Positions 9,753-20,863 of a DNA stretch of 64,000 nucleotides are shown here, piece after piece. Made by a program: the position numbers and the translations under genes. The notes below the pieces were generated by a model. The model saw only the letters and a program-made list of their open reading frames with translations. It had not been told where the DNA came from and ran no database searches. The stretch is from Phialophora verrucosa (taxonomy: Eukaryota > Ascomycota > Eurotiomycetes > Chaetothyriales > Herpotrichiellaceae): NCBI GenBank assembly GCA_002099365.1, contig MSED01000002.1:806001-870000 (forward strand), read 5' to 3'. Positions within the stretch are counted from its first letter, which is position 1. Every line of letters begins with the position of its first letter.

Positions 9753-12253
9753 ATGCAGGACGCGCATCTCGAACAACCTCACGTTTCTCACGCGGCCGAA
9801 TACAGAAGCCCAAGCTTCGACATTTGTACAACTCAAATTGGTACCGGCATTTGATACCCTGATGACCTTCAGAACGATCTACGACTATTACTGCTCCCTT
9901 AGCTTGCCGCTGGTCCTTGAACCAAGCAAGAAGACCAACAATAGTACACTGCTCTTCCTTCAAACTCCTCTTCCATCAGCTCCCGAGTCGACGCCCCAAG
10001 AGCACGTCAGCCACCTCGAAGGATGCAAGCCAGCAGAATACTTCGGCTTTTCGGAGACATGTCCTGACGCGGGGTCTCCTCAATTCTTCTGTGATAGAGT
10101 ACACTTATCTGCTTTGTGAAAGTGCATAGAATTGGTAGCTTTCAATTGAATGCAATGACTTTGAGCTCCTGCACGCCCACGTCATTCCCCCAAGCAAATG
10201 GACGGCGCAATCTTGCAGAAAATCAAAACATGGGTGAGAGAGAGTATAATACCCAAAGGGGTGGGATGATGGGACGCGTGCGTCCCGTGGCATGTGAAAA
10301 TTTCCTGCGCGGCTGCTTATCGTTATCCTGTCTTCGTAGATTGTCACATGCTCCAATGTCATCTGTGGCGTTGACCAAGAACATTCAATATTTGCAGACT
10401 GAACAGCCCAATTTTATGTTGTTGCAGAGGACACACTGCGACCTTTACGCAGTATGTGTCGCCTGTTCGAGTTGTGTCCCAGTTGTTTCTCGGACTTGGT
10501 CACCACAGACGGTTGCCGCACTTGGGCCTCCAAACTCAGATCCTGACCTCTCCGGAGATGGTTTCCGCCGCCCGGGGGATTGGTCGGGTCTGCTGCTCGA
10601 GAAAGCTACCGTAGTCGGGTCTTCTCCAAACCAGGGAAGCGGGACGACAAGTTTCCGTGCCGCGCGCGACAGGAAGTACCAGACGCCAGAAGCGTAGGAT
10701 ATCCATTCGACATGCTCCCCCTTGGGCACAACGGCGTATTAACGTCTCAATGATCACGGTACAAGAAAGTTTAATACGTGACCGCTTTGTTGTTGGGCAT
10801 TTCGCGCGGAGAATGGAGTAGGATGATCCTGGGGATGGTTGAAGTGCATGAGGCTCGACATCCGGGCTCTTGACTTCTTCGAGGACACGCACGGTGCACT
10901 TGCAGTGTCAATGTCAGTGTCAGCGCTGAGCTAAATACGAGGTACTATACGAGGTGGTACGTATGAAAGGGAGTGGCTGGCTTCGACACTAGATTTCTAA
11001 TCTTCTGCCTCGACTTTGTCAACTGAAACTTAATACCAGCACCAACTTAATGCAAGTTAGCATAGGCAAACGACAAGGTATTTCATATGCATGCCATACT
11101 CCATATTGGATGTGTACAAGTACAGTGGCGAGGAGACCATACAGCGTGTGTCAATAGGAGATTACAGGAGTAGACTAGGTAAATACTACTCGTACGCGTG
11201 CGACTGCATTCCCAGCCCTGGTAGAGTATAGGGCGTAGAGCACAGAGCATGAAGCCCGCTGACTGTCATGGTGGTTCGGAATTGGCGGGCTATGCTCTTC
11301 GTGAGTACGTGTACGAGTACGGGCGCGAGTAGCCGGGCCAAGTTGCAATGTGATGTGCAGTGCCTCGTCTGATCATCGGTCTTGTAAGGTTGAACCCGGC
11401 ACACAGAACAATATGGATTCAGTTAAGCGCCAGCCTGAAGGTGCCAATGGTAGTCGGTTCCACGGATCCAACGGCCCGGTCGGGTATTTCGATCTTCTTC
11501 CTGGTCAAGAACTGAGGCCTCGGTCTCGGACTGGTTGAGACAGAGTAAGTCTTCATAAGGGAACGCGACAGAGGGTGCAATCGGTTTCGGACGAACCTCA
11601 GCCTCTAGCCCCATGTGTTTGTCTACTTCAATTATGGGGAACACGATCATTCTCTTCGATTGGACTTACCGTCCACGCTGGATGATACCTCAATTCCGAG
11701 TTCTCGTACTAACAGGTCGAAGGGTGACAAAGACGGAGCGAAGTGGTCATAGAACAAGCTTGGCTCGCCATACCAATACTCCATTCCGCCTCGAGTCCGG
11801 AGTCGCCGGCGCAAACACCAGCATTCAGCCTTACCCTTACCGGTTCCTCAGCATTGCCATATGAATGACGTGCTCTCGGAACTGCTCACACTCAGCGCAC
11901 AGCGCGGGATGACGTCCAATTGATCCGCTTCACTTGAGGATCGAACCCGCTACGTACATGAGAGAGATCCACAAAAGACGGGTCAACAGTAAGAGGCGTG
12001 AGAGGCTATCGAGAAGATATGTGGACCAACCTCGCAAATGGCACGAGGCTCTGGCTTTCGCCACTATCGAAGATGCAGCAGCCAAGTCGATGAAATCTCC
12101 TGTCAATATGCTTGTTTTCAGGGCGTTGTTTAGCGAGAGGAAGGGTTGGAAGAGGGAACCACCCCTGATGGTCGAGAAAACCTGAGTATGATCTGCGAGT
12201 ATTTGAGATCCTTGTCGACCACCTCGAGGACAGGGTAAGTGTCAGATCTGAGA
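9753..12253. other. Gene-poor intergenic region
   Basis: About 2.5 kb with no gene I can support. Frames of 70-190 codons occur on both strands (for example at 10116-10697) but look random and have no conserved blocks. I searched the right part for the missing N-terminal half of the NCS1 permease and found nothing recognisable upstream of about 12254. Confidence 0.5.
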
Positions 12254-13338
12254 TGGGACTACATATGTGACTTCTCATGATGTGCAAAGACTTCGCGTGG
12301 TCAGTACATTCAGTTGCCTTTCCTGCCTGCGATTTTTACGGTCTGTGGCGTCATGGATATCGTCACGACATCGGCCTCCAAAGTCGTCTATGGCGAGGTT
12401 TATTGGAATCCACTGAACATCCTCGAGCAGTGGCTGGGGAGCCATGGTGGTCGTGCTGCGGCCTTCTTCGCTGCGCTGTCATAGTGAGTATCCCCGAAAC
12501 AAGACCCGAAACCCCCCATCTCGGGGTTCCGGGCCAGGGACTTATCTGACAAGAAACAGGTATATTGCGCAAGTCGGCACCAACATCACGGCTAACAGCA
12601 TGTACGTTTTCTCGCGAGACCGTCATTGATTGCAAGTGTCCGAGACTGACTTCTGTAGTTCGGCGGCCAACGATCTGACCGTTTTGTGCCCAAAGTACAA
12701 TAACATAAAGCGAGGCTATGTCATTGCAGCCGTTGTCGGTGGTTGGGTGATCGTCCCCTGGAAGATCATGAACTCTGCAACAACGTCCTTGGCCTTCATG
12801 GGCGGCTATGCAGTCTTTCTCGCCCCTATGGCCGGGATCATCGCTTCGGACTACTGGATTGTTAAACGGCAACATGTGGACGTGCCCGCACTGTACGAAC
12901 CCCGTGGCCGATACAGATACTACAAATCCGGCATCAACTGGCGCGCAATGCTAGCGTTTCTCCTTGCTGTGGGAGCCTGCTTGCCGGGCTTGGCGTACAG
13001 CATCAACCCTGATGATACTCAGATCAGTAAGGGTGCGAAGGACTTGTATACCATCGACTGGCTGTACGGTTTCGTGACGTCCATCTTCGTCTACTCGGCG
13101 ACCAGTTTGATCTGGAAACCGACCAATCAAATCGTCCCGTACACGGTTTATGGAATTCCTCCAAACCCCTGACGATGAAGAGGCATACGAGGAAGCCTAT
13201 GACGAGAAATTTTACGAAAAGACGGTCTCGTCGGCAATCCCAAGAGCTTCGCCCACGTCGGCGGAATTGACAGTATGGGGAGCGCCCTCCATTTCCGGAA
13301 GTCTGTTGACGACACCGCGAAAGAGAGTATCGAGGTAA
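12254..13338 (+). pseudogene. Decayed NCS1 nucleobase/allantoin-type permease (C-terminal half)
   Basis: The remnant matches the C-terminal half of fungal NCS1 (Fur/Dal4-type) permeases, which import uracil, allantoin or related compounds by proton symport. Pieces in order are DFS-stop-CAKTSRGQYIQ, LPFLPAIFTVCGV, TTSASKVVYGE, GGRAAAFFAALS, YIAQVGTNITANSI, SAANDLTVL, GGYAVFLAPMAGIIASDYW and HVDVPALY. Two introns remain recognisable (12484-12559 and 12602-12658). Lesions: TGA at 12278-12280 where arginine is expected; TAG formed across the first intron (bases 12482, 12483 and 12560) where the family has tryptophan; and an apparent one-base insertion near 13166-13170 giving a premature TGA, after which an acidic tail stays open to 13338. 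The N-terminal half is absent. The lesion reading uses family alignment from memory. Confidence 0.82.
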
Positions 13339-14103
13339 GACGGGCTAGCAGGGCCGGTCAGGGTGGCCAGGGGCCGCATCCACCTGGATATGTCCCGGAG
13401 CATCCCAGAGGCGTCGACCAGGAGGTGCTAAGGGAAAAGGTCTAGTCCCGTCGATGCTGTCGGTAACACTTAAGCTGGATTTGTCCGGCGGGAAGTGGAT
13501 GGTTTGCAAAAGTTACGCCAGCTGCAGCCGAATTGGAATTTCGAGCTGGTGACGAGATCAAGCATACGCACATTACGAGGCTGCTGCTATTGCTGCTAGA
13601 CTCGAAAAATGAGATAACCATGATGGCTTGCAGGAATTACCGTCGTCGTGGCGTCTGTTTCGTTCTCGTGCGCTGAGCGATCCAACACTGTACTTGTCGT
13701 GGGTGATTTCGCATTCATGGCTTGGCCCAAAGCTCTCTCAGAAGACCGAATGCAAATCACGGAGCACATTGGTTTGTCCGGGGGGTTTGGGGGGGTGGTC
13801 ATTTTGCGGAGCACGACCCAAGACTCGGATAGCACTTCGTTCTCCGGAACGTAGCCGAGGTCTTCCCACCGAGCTTCGTTGACGAATGAGTCCGTACTCC
13901 ATACCGGGTCCCCCCTCCATACCCCGACTTTCCTGTCCTCAAACCTTATGGATTAAAACGTCAAGAAAACACACACTGACTCGTCGACCCCATCTACTTG
14001 TCCGTCCATCTCTCCTGTATAGAGTAGAGGCAAAACAGATACCAACACCGACATCGACACCAATACGGACGCAGACGGAGACAGCGACAGAGACAAACAA
14101 AGT
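13339..14103. other. Spacer and arylesterase promoter/leader
   Basis: No gene is seen. The last 60 bases before ATG 14104 are a low-complexity CACCGACA/ACAGAGAC-type stretch, probably 5' leader of the arylesterase-like gene. Confidence 0.5.
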
Positions 14104-16198
14104 ATGGCCCTCAACAACTGGGTATGGTTCGGCCCCCTCTCGCTAGCCGTCCTCCTTATCAGCACCTTCTACGCGTACCCTTACCCCGTGCTGAATCGAT
14201 ATGTGGGCCGTATGCACGATGCGAAAATCCATACCGAGCATTTACACCACGGGCCGTTGAACAACGGGCGGTGTTGGACGAATAAGCGTTCGTATTAATC
14301 TCTTCCCATGTCTGGTGATACGCAGGGCACTACCGAGCAAGCACTCGGGATGCGTGCTTGCCTGCTATGATGTCTTAGTAACGAAAGTGATATCAAATTG
14401 ACAAACTTTATGCCTTCTAGTTGGCAAGGCGTGCGAGGATGTGCGGATCCATCATCCCTCGGGGACGGCTTTCTTGGGTACGTACATATAGCGTATGCAT
14501 GTATATGTATATCCCGACGATTCACGTCCGGTCGGACGGCTAACCATCGTACGGCATATAATAGCATGCGGATTCCCCGAGACCCGGAGCGTCTTCTACC
14601 CGCCCATCAACCGCTTCGACAAGTCCTCCGCGGACTCGTACCACGAGTATTTCCTCAAGTATGATATCAAGGTACGTACTGTAAGGTGTCGTGTGGCTCG
14701 ATCAGATGCCTGATCTTACAGGGGCAGAGGCCCCCCGGAGCCACGCGAAGAAACCTTCAGCGTAACAGAGAAGGCTGTGTTGTGCCACGCTGAGCCATAA
14801 GCTAACTGTAACTGCCACTGCCGGGCGGAGTCTAGAAAGATACAGCATCCAAGCTCAAGCTCGAGGGCATCGACGAGTCGTACGATCTGATCTTGCATGG
14901 GATCGACCTCTTTGAGGTGAAGGAGGAACCTGATAGGGTTAGTTTGCTGTCTCTCCCTCCAGCCTCTTGCCCGCTATCACCCTCTCTACCTATTCCTGAT
15001 CTACGACGTCGCCGTCGTCCCCTCCGTCTCCTGACATTACCCGTTCCTAAACCTTGATTGATAGATCTACCTCTTCGCCGTCAACCACGGCCGCAAAGGC
15101 GAATCGATTGTCCTGTTCTACCACATCCTCGGCTCCGACGTCTTGACCTTCGTCCGCGACTTCACCCACCCGCTGATCAAGACGCCCAATGCCGTAGCGG
15201 CGACGAGTCTAAGGTGAGCAGTCAAAATACCCCCCTTTCTCCTACCCGATCGTGGCTGTGGCGAGAGTAGCGAAGCGAATTCAATTTCGCAAATCTCGCG
15301 CGCCCGGGCACACAGACCAGACCGCCAGCTAAAACCAATTGACGAGACAGCTCCTTCTTCATCACGAACGACCATTACTTCTACGGCGGCGGCCCTCTTG
15401 CAACGGTCCTCCGCAGCCACGAGGACAGCTGGGGTCCCTTCAAGTGGGCTTCCGGCGTGGTTTACTGTTCCGTGCAGAACCCGAACCTGAATTCAACCAA
15501 GTCTGAATCTCTCGTCGGAGATGTTGATTGCAAGGTCGTGTCTCCGCCGAACGGCCACCCAAGCGCCAATGGAGCGTTGTTGGTAGATGGTGGGAAGACG
15601 CTGTTGATCAACGATGTGGTGGAGGCGACGACTACCGTGTATGACGTGGATCCCGAGACGAAGATGTTGACTGTGAGGAAGAAAGTGGTAGGTCCAGTCA
15701 CCGTTACTGTCACGAACCCCCTTTCCATACCATGCTTCGTGCCTGGCCCGGTGGTGTGCTAATCCACGATATATCCATAGCAACTCGGCGCCGGGGCGGA
15801 CAATCTCTCGGAAATCCCGGGAACAGGAGACATTGCGGTGGCAAGTGAGTGTTTTACCCAGCAGACCATCCCATCCCGTCCCGTCACATCTCCTGCTCTC
15901 TCATCTTCCACTTTCGTCTAGTATCTAACCACGGTTTCGCTTGCCAGTCTTCCCTGACCTGGTTGCGCTTCGGGGACGCCTGTTCCACCCTGATGCTATT
16001 CTCGATTCCTCCATAAAAGGCGAAGCTGGGGTTCTCCGCCTGGTCAAAGCCAAGGATTACGAGCCCGAGTTGTTGTATTGGGATGATGGGAGCTTGATCA
16101 CCGTGTTGACGGCCGCGGCGATCGATCCGAAGCACGGCAAAATGATCGCCGGAGGGGTGGTGGAGAGGTATTTCATCGTATGTGATATTGATGTGTGA
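14104..16198 (+). CDS. Paraoxonase/arylesterase-like calcium-dependent hydrolase
   Basis: I assemble eight exons: 14104-14287, 14421-14477, 14565-14671, 14836-14937, 15065-15213, 15351-15687, 15781-15844 and 15948-16198. Together they give 416 residues, typical of the six-bladed paraoxonase family that hydrolyses lactones and aryl esters. An N-terminal hydrophobic segment (about residues 7-25) looks like a signal anchor. Family landmarks are CEDVRIHHPSG, LHGIDLF, YLFAVNHGRKGES, TPNAVAATS, FFITNDHYF and GADNLSEIP; the N and D residues in these blocks are the usual calcium ligands. Every junction keeps frame and reconstructs a conserved block across the splice. The first donor (GTTCGT at 14288) is non-typical and is the least certain junction. 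The gene converges with the GH43 gene, with 174 bases between stop codons. Confidence 0.85.
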
Positions 16199-16286
16199 GA
16201 TGCTAGGATGAGGGACGGGGGCTGGGGAGGGAGATGCTGTGATCGAGACATGAAAAGATAGAGAAGGAGACTAACAGAACGCAGCC

Positions 16287-16323
16287 TGAGTGAGTGAGTG
16301 ATTGATTGATCGATTGATTGATT
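16287..16323. repeat. TGAG/TGAT tetranucleotide microsatellite
   Basis: Tandem TGAG units pass into TGAT/TTGA units in the 174-base convergent spacer between the arylesterase and GH43 genes. It is a simple-sequence repeat with no coding role. Confidence 0.85.
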
Positions 16324-16372
16324 TGCCGTGTGTGTGTCCACTGCACTGCACATGTTCATATCAATGCCAACG

Positions 16373-17554
16373 TCAAGCAAAATCTCTCAGCTTCTGCAAT
16401 ATCTTGTCGCCAATCTTGTCGATGAGACTCTTTCTCTGTCCGTGACCACGCTGCATTTGCTGGCCCTGCTGCGGTCCATTTGTAGTAAGTGGAGGTGAGA
16501 GATTCGAGATCGACGCCCCGCCACTCCACTGCCCGGAAAGAGACAAAGCACAACACATGGTCGAGGCTTGGGGTTGGAAGTGCTCAGGGCCGAAACACAA
16601 CACCCTCGCCTTGCGGTTGGCCCAGCCCTGGTCGAAGTGCTCCGTAGCATGGTAGATGCAATACACGCGCCCATCACCGGCGGGGGAAGGGATGAAACTC
16701 GCGTGTCCGGGACCGAAAGGCCCGCCGTACTGCCTGTCACTAACGAGCAGCGGGGCGGGTCTTTTCCTCCAGGAGCTCTGCTTCAACGGGTCGTCCCCAA
16801 CGAGCTGCAAGATCCCGAGCCGGTAGTCGCTCGTCCAGCTGCCGTTGGCGCTGTACACTATGCCTTCGAAACTCCTGGGGGCAGACGCTGACGCTGACAC
16901 GGACTCCGACGACGGCGATGACGATGGCGGGATGCTCACAAACGCGGGTCCCTCGTTAACCCCGTGCGTGCCCTGGTCGGCCCGTTCCCACTCGAGCTCC
17001 GCCCGCGAAACGCAGACCACCGTCTCAGGCTTCGCGGTCTCGGGGCTGTCCATCTCCGCGAGGAACAAATCCTGCTGTCGGTCCGAGAAGTCACCCGCCG
17101 GCCAGCCCGAGTAGCAGCAATACAGCCTCCCCGTCGTGCGAAGGTGGAATACCGTGGCGTCGATGTTCCAGTGGTCGGGCAGCCCACCCAGCTGGCCTAG
17201 GAACTCCCAGGCCCCTGCCTCCATCGGGTCCAGCGACCTGCATCGCAGGAGGAGCGTCCTTCGGCTCGCGTTGTATAGGCCAGGTCCGTCGCGTGGCTTT
17301 GCCCCCGTGAAGTATACGTACCATGTCGAGTGGAGGAAGTGGAGTTCCGGGGCCCACAGGTCAACGAACCACGGGTGGTCTGGGGGCCCCGGTCGCCAGG
17401 CTACGGATCGTGCGCACGAGCGGAAGTCCTCCATGTTGGGGGAACGCCAGATCTCGATGCGATCGCCCGCCGTGAAGGTTAGGTAGAAGTTGGGCCCATG
17501 CGAGACCATCCAGGGGTCAGGCGTGTCCTGGTCGGAGATGGTTTGGTTGGACAT
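16373..17554 (-). CDS. Glycoside hydrolase family 43 protein
   Basis: From ATG 17554 the product is 393 residues. It has the GH43 five-bladed beta-propeller catalytic triad: Asp13 in DTPDPWM (general base), Asp132 in HWNIDATVF (pKa modulator) and Glu201 in HGVNEGPAF (general acid). Other family blocks are LTFTAGDRIEIWRS, WFVDLWAPELHF, YVYFTGAKP and FGPGHASFI. GH43 enzymes mostly remove arabinose or xylose from plant hemicellulose. The frame is open upstream to 17824, but that extension reads like leader sequence and contains no clear signal peptide. Either the enzyme is not classically secreted, or a short signal-peptide exon lies upstream and I have missed it. The exact substrate cannot be told from sequence. 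Confidence 0.88.
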   Translation of the reverse strand: MSNQTISDQDTPDPWMVSHGPNFYLTFTAGDRIEIWRSPNMEDFRSCARSVAWRPGPPDHPWFVDLWAPELHFLHSTWYVYFTGAKPRDGPGLYNASRRTLLLRCRSLDPMEAGAWEFLGQLGGLPDHWNIDATVFHLRTTGRLYCCYSGWPAGDFSDRQQDLFLAEMDSPETAKPETVVCVSRAELEWERADQGTHGVNEGPAFVSIPPSSSPSSESVSASASAPRSFEGIVYSANGSWTSDYRLGILQLVGDDPLKQSSWRKRPAPLLVSDRQYGGPFGPGHASFIPSPAGDGRVYCIYHATEHFDQGWANRKARVLCFGPEHFQPQASTMCCALSLSGQWSGGASISNLSPPLTTNGPQQGQQMQRGHGQRKSLIDKIGDKILQKLRDFA

Positions 17555-18363
17555 ATCGAGCCGAGTGTGCCGCACACAAGAAGAAGCCGGTGGACAGGTT
17601 GAACGGGCCTTGCTGGGGGAGGAAAGGTGCCTTGACGGAGGGGTGTACAAGACAGCTCCGTTGGTGACACCATAGAACGTGGTACAGGAAACTGAACTCC
17701 AATTCCATCCCGATTGGGCAACTGTTGCGATGGGCTGGGCTTGTCTGTGATGGACAAACAGCGAGTGACTATGCTGCGTACCAGTCCTACAATAGACATA
17801 TATAAGGGATATGGGCTGCTTCATAACACGCAGTAATCACGCATTTTGAGAGTCGGTGCTGTGACTGTATGTGTGCCTCCAGCCTTGACGAGAGCTGGGA
17901 ACTTGAAAGTGCTAGGGGACGGGCTAGATCAGTGTTGTTCGGAACTCTAGCCCTCGACGCCGTAGCCAGCACAAGTTGAGCACGATCATCTCAATCCAGC
18001 ATATCTCCAAGTGAAGGTCGCTGCAACCTTGTCTTCAAGAACATCGGAGTCTTGGCGAAGTGTAGAAGAACAGACGACAGTCTTCGTCGGAGAAGAGCAA
18101 TGATAATGGCTTCATGAAAGGTCAAAGGCCAGCCAATGCCGCGAAAAGCGATGGAACATGCAGAGTGCTGCTGCCTGGCCTCATCGATGCACACTTGCAT
18201 ATGAAACTCAACGTTAAACTCTCTGCCAGCTCACACTCAAGATGATTGATGGGAGCAGTCATTCTGGACTTTCAGAACCGGTGTAAGAAGTCATTGCAAA
18301 TCCGTACCTTATGAGATCACTCCGAGGCCGATTCTCATGTTCCCTTTGCGACCTTCGCGACCT
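17555..18363. other. Intergenic region
   Basis: It contains the promoter of the GH43 gene (the frame is open to 17824 without recognisable protein features). It also holds about 500 bases with no supportable feature, before the orphan ORF on the same strand. Confidence 0.5.
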
Positions 18364-18966
18364 TCAGTCTCCTCGGAAACTTACCATCGAAACACGAGAA
18401 GACGGTCTCCGATTAGAAGCTCGGAAACCGTAACCGACACTGAACAAGACAGGCGTCAGTGCTAAGATACAACCGTGCCAGGGCAGAACTTGACATTTGC
18501 CCAAGATCGGTGAAGTATCGAGAGGAAGAGAGCGCAGAAGCAAAGATCTGGACAGAGTCGACTCCGACGCCTGCTCGGCGATTTGGTCCAGCAGGGTTTG
18601 GACACGCACAAGACTGTCGAGTACCTGCGGGTCAGCGGACAAGATCATACTGCTGAAAACATGGTAGGCGTTTTGCACGAAGCCGCGGACCCAGTCGTTG
18701 GGTGCCCTCGTCTTTGGCTTTGTCCTTATATATGCTTGCATGCTCTCGTAATCCTGAAGGAGATCATGGACACGCGTTTGGAGCGGGATGTCTTCGCGGA
18801 CGCTTTTTGTTGTGATTTTAGACCACTTCGTGACATTCCCAACAGCCTTGACGGCGTTCGGGGGATGCGCAGGCGTGTTCAGAAAATAGATATCGAAATT
18901 TAGGGTACTTTGTATGCTCGAGATAAAGTAGAACAGAGAGTAGGAAATCGAACACACAATAGGCAT
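18364..18966 (-). CDS. Orphan hypothetical protein
   Basis: The 200-codon open frame starts at ATG 18966; the frame extends four more codons with no further ATG. The N-terminal 25 residues are hydrophobic (MPIVCSISYSLFYFISSI), like a signal peptide or anchor. The middle, about residues 45-140, looks like an ordinary helical protein (VHDLLQDYESMQAYIR, LDSLVRVQTLLDQIAEQ). I recognise no family. It is head-to-head with SFI1, its start 127 bases from the SFI1 ATG, so much of the shared promoter would have to be very compact. It could be a real lineage-specific gene, a fragment, or a chance frame. Confidence 0.3.
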   Translation of the reverse strand: MPIVCSISYSLFYFISSIQSTLNFDIYFLNTPAHPPNAVKAVGNVTKWSKITTKSVREDIPLQTRVHDLLQDYESMQAYIRTKPKTRAPNDWVRGFVQNAYHVFSSMILSADPQVLDSLVRVQTLLDQIAEQASESTLSRSLLLRSLPLDTSPILGKCQVLPWHGCILALTPVLFSVGYGFRASNRRPSSRVSMVSFRGD

Positions 18967-19093
18967 ACACGTGATCACGCGTCAAGCGCGAATCGGTCTT
19001 GGCGCATCTTGGGATCCAAGCAAGCGAGGTGTGAAGTCTCCCTCATTCCACTACGTCGACCACGCATGAGGCGTTGGCGAGCGGTTCTTAGGA

Positions 19094-20863
19094 ATGACGC
19101 CACAGGAACTGGCTGGCTTCGCCAGCACAGTGAGCGCGTTCTCGGCCGGTCAAATTGACCGGTTGTACCACCTTGTTGTAGGGCCCCGTGGTGGCGTTGG
19201 CGCAACTTCCCTCAGCGAACAGTGGCGTGCTCTTGGACTCCAAGACGGCAGCAACAGCGTCGCTGGGGGTGTTGACGATGATGTCTGCCTTGACTTCCTA
19301 GCCGATGTCGCCAACGTCGAGCCGGATACCCCACTGGAGGCCAAATTCTTCGAAATCCTAGAGGCAGCGAACATTGCCCTAACCACCACGACCTCCTCCC
19401 CTCGACCATCCTCCCCGGACTCCATCGAGTCCGTCGACGAAAACAGCACCCTCTGGCGGCAGGCGGTCGCTCTAGACAATCGGAGACTGGTCTCGCAGGT
19501 GATAGATATTTGGCAGGGTCGAGTCATTGAACGACGCGCTGCATACGAGCAATATGAAGACCCCGCTGCCAACGCCTTTGCTGATAGGCAATATCGAGAC
19601 AGGCTGGCCAAGAAAACCATCCAGCGCTGGCGCGCCCGTGTGCAGCATATGAAAGACCTAGAAACCATGGCAGACAGATTCCGGTTTGAAAAGGATGCGT
19701 CGAGAGTACTAAGGGCTATGACACTCGCCGAGCGCGAGAATGTCTTCGTCCGTGAACGCACGAGGCGGCTGGCGGCCAAATTTCTCGCCCTCTGGCGAGA
19801 GAAGACGGCGCAGATCCACGAAATGGAGGCTCAGGCCGACACCTTCTGCAACGTTCACGCAGCGCAAAATGTCCTAGTCCACATCTCCCAGACCTGTCAC
19901 CGCCACCAAGAAGCTGAATCCGATGCCGTCACGATATACGAGGGCAACCTGGCACGAAAGGTTTTCAATAGATGGTTCGCACAATCCCAGGCGATCCGAG
20001 TCAACGACGAGCGTGCAGAGGCCGCTGCCGACTATTTCGCCGCCAAACACGCCCTTCAAAAGCTACGCGCGAGAGCTCAAGGTCGACTCGCCCAGAAAGA
20101 GGTCGCTCACGCCCGCACCCACCTCCTCTCCCTCAAGTACTTCCAAAAATGGCGACTGGCCGTCAGAGACATCAAAGAAGCCAAATACAATGCCGCCTAC
20201 AAAGCCATGCGCCGGAAAGTCAAGGAAAACATCGCAAGAGCCGCATTGAACATCTGGAGAGAAAAGACTCGGCGCATCCGAGAGATGACGGCCACTGCGG
20301 ACGGGTTTCGAGCTCACAAGCAAGAGGAAACCGCCAGAAGGATGGCCCATGGTGCCGTCATCACGATGTATCATCACACCGAGGACACGCAGCGAGCGGA
20401 GAAGCTAGCAGACGAATTCTACCACCAAACCCTGGTCCGACGTCTGGGAATTTTCGGGTCGAACTGGCTTCTTCCCACCAGACAAATCCTGGCGAACCAG
20501 CAGATCGCCGACGAATACCGCGCCACGAGACATGCCACCTACACATTGGGTGTGCTGAGAACCATGAGAAACTATGCCTTCAGAGCGAGGAGACTTGAAG
20601 AAGACGCCGACACACTGCGCCAACGCAACGAGAAGAAACGGGCGCTAGGAATTTTACAGAGATGGAGACAAGCTGCCGCGAGAGCGGACGAGGACGGAAC
20701 TGCTGTGGAGAATTCTCTCGTGCCAACTACGCCCGCGGCACGACGAAGTCAGTTGCTGGCGTCGACCACACCAGCATACACTCCTGGCACGGGCCTGTTT
20801 GGCGCCGGTGGTGCCCGCGGGATCGGAGAAGAAGGCCTTGAAGAAGAGGACCAGGAAGAGTAA
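19094..20863 (+). CDS. SFI1: Sfi1-type centrin-binding spindle pole body protein
   Basis: The product is a 589-residue intronless protein. After a short N-terminal domain, most of it (about residues 125-540) consists of Sfi1 repeats spaced by roughly 30-35 residues. The repeats have the pattern aliphatic-x7-tryptophan-[RK], as in LVSQVIDIWQGRV, KTIQRWRARVQ, KFLALWREK, KVFNRWFAQ, KYFQKWRLAV, ALNIWREKTR and LGILQRWRQA. Each repeat is expected to bind one centrin (Cdc31), and the long helix forms the half-bridge needed for spindle pole body duplication. The C-terminal tail carries TTPAYTPGTG-type low-complexity sequence and ends in acidic residues. It is shorter than yeast Sfi1 (946 residues). 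An upstream exon cannot be excluded. Confidence 0.85.
   Translation: MTPQELAGFASTVSAFSAGQIDRLYHLVVGPRGGVGATSLSEQWRALGLQDGSNSVAGGVDDDVCLDFLADVANVEPDTPLEAKFFEILEAANIALTTTTSSPRPSSPDSIESVDENSTLWRQAVALDNRRLVSQVIDIWQGRVIERRAAYEQYEDPAANAFADRQYRDRLAKKTIQRWRARVQHMKDLETMADRFRFEKDASRVLRAMTLAERENVFVRERTRRLAAKFLALWREKTAQIHEMEAQADTFCNVHAAQNVLVHISQTCHRHQEAESDAVTIYEGNLARKVFNRWFAQSQAIRVNDERAEAAADYFAAKHALQKLRARAQGRLAQKEVAHARTHLLSLKYFQKWRLAVRDIKEAKYNAAYKAMRRKVKENIARAALNIWREKTRRIREMTATADGFRAHKQEETARRMAHGAVITMYHHTEDTQRAEKLADEFYHQTLVRRLGIFGSNWLLPTRQILANQQIADEYRATRHATYTLGVLRTMRNYAFRARRLEEDADTLRQRNEKKRALGILQRWRQAAARADEDGTAVENSLVPTTPAARRSQLLASTTPAYTPGTGLFGAGGARGIGEEGLEEEDQEE

Noticed and set aside
10116..10697. 193-codon plus-strand frame in the spacer after the perilipin gene
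   Set aside because: No conserved block, biased composition typical of chance frames, and competing frames on the opposite strand.
11921..11980. Possible tRNA T-arm (GGATCGAACCC)
   Set aside because: The flanking bases do not form T-stem, anticodon or acceptor pairings.
17555..17824. 90-codon N-terminal extension of the GH43 frame
   Set aside because: It lacks a signal peptide or family similarity; the GH43 fold begins right after the internal ATG at 17554.
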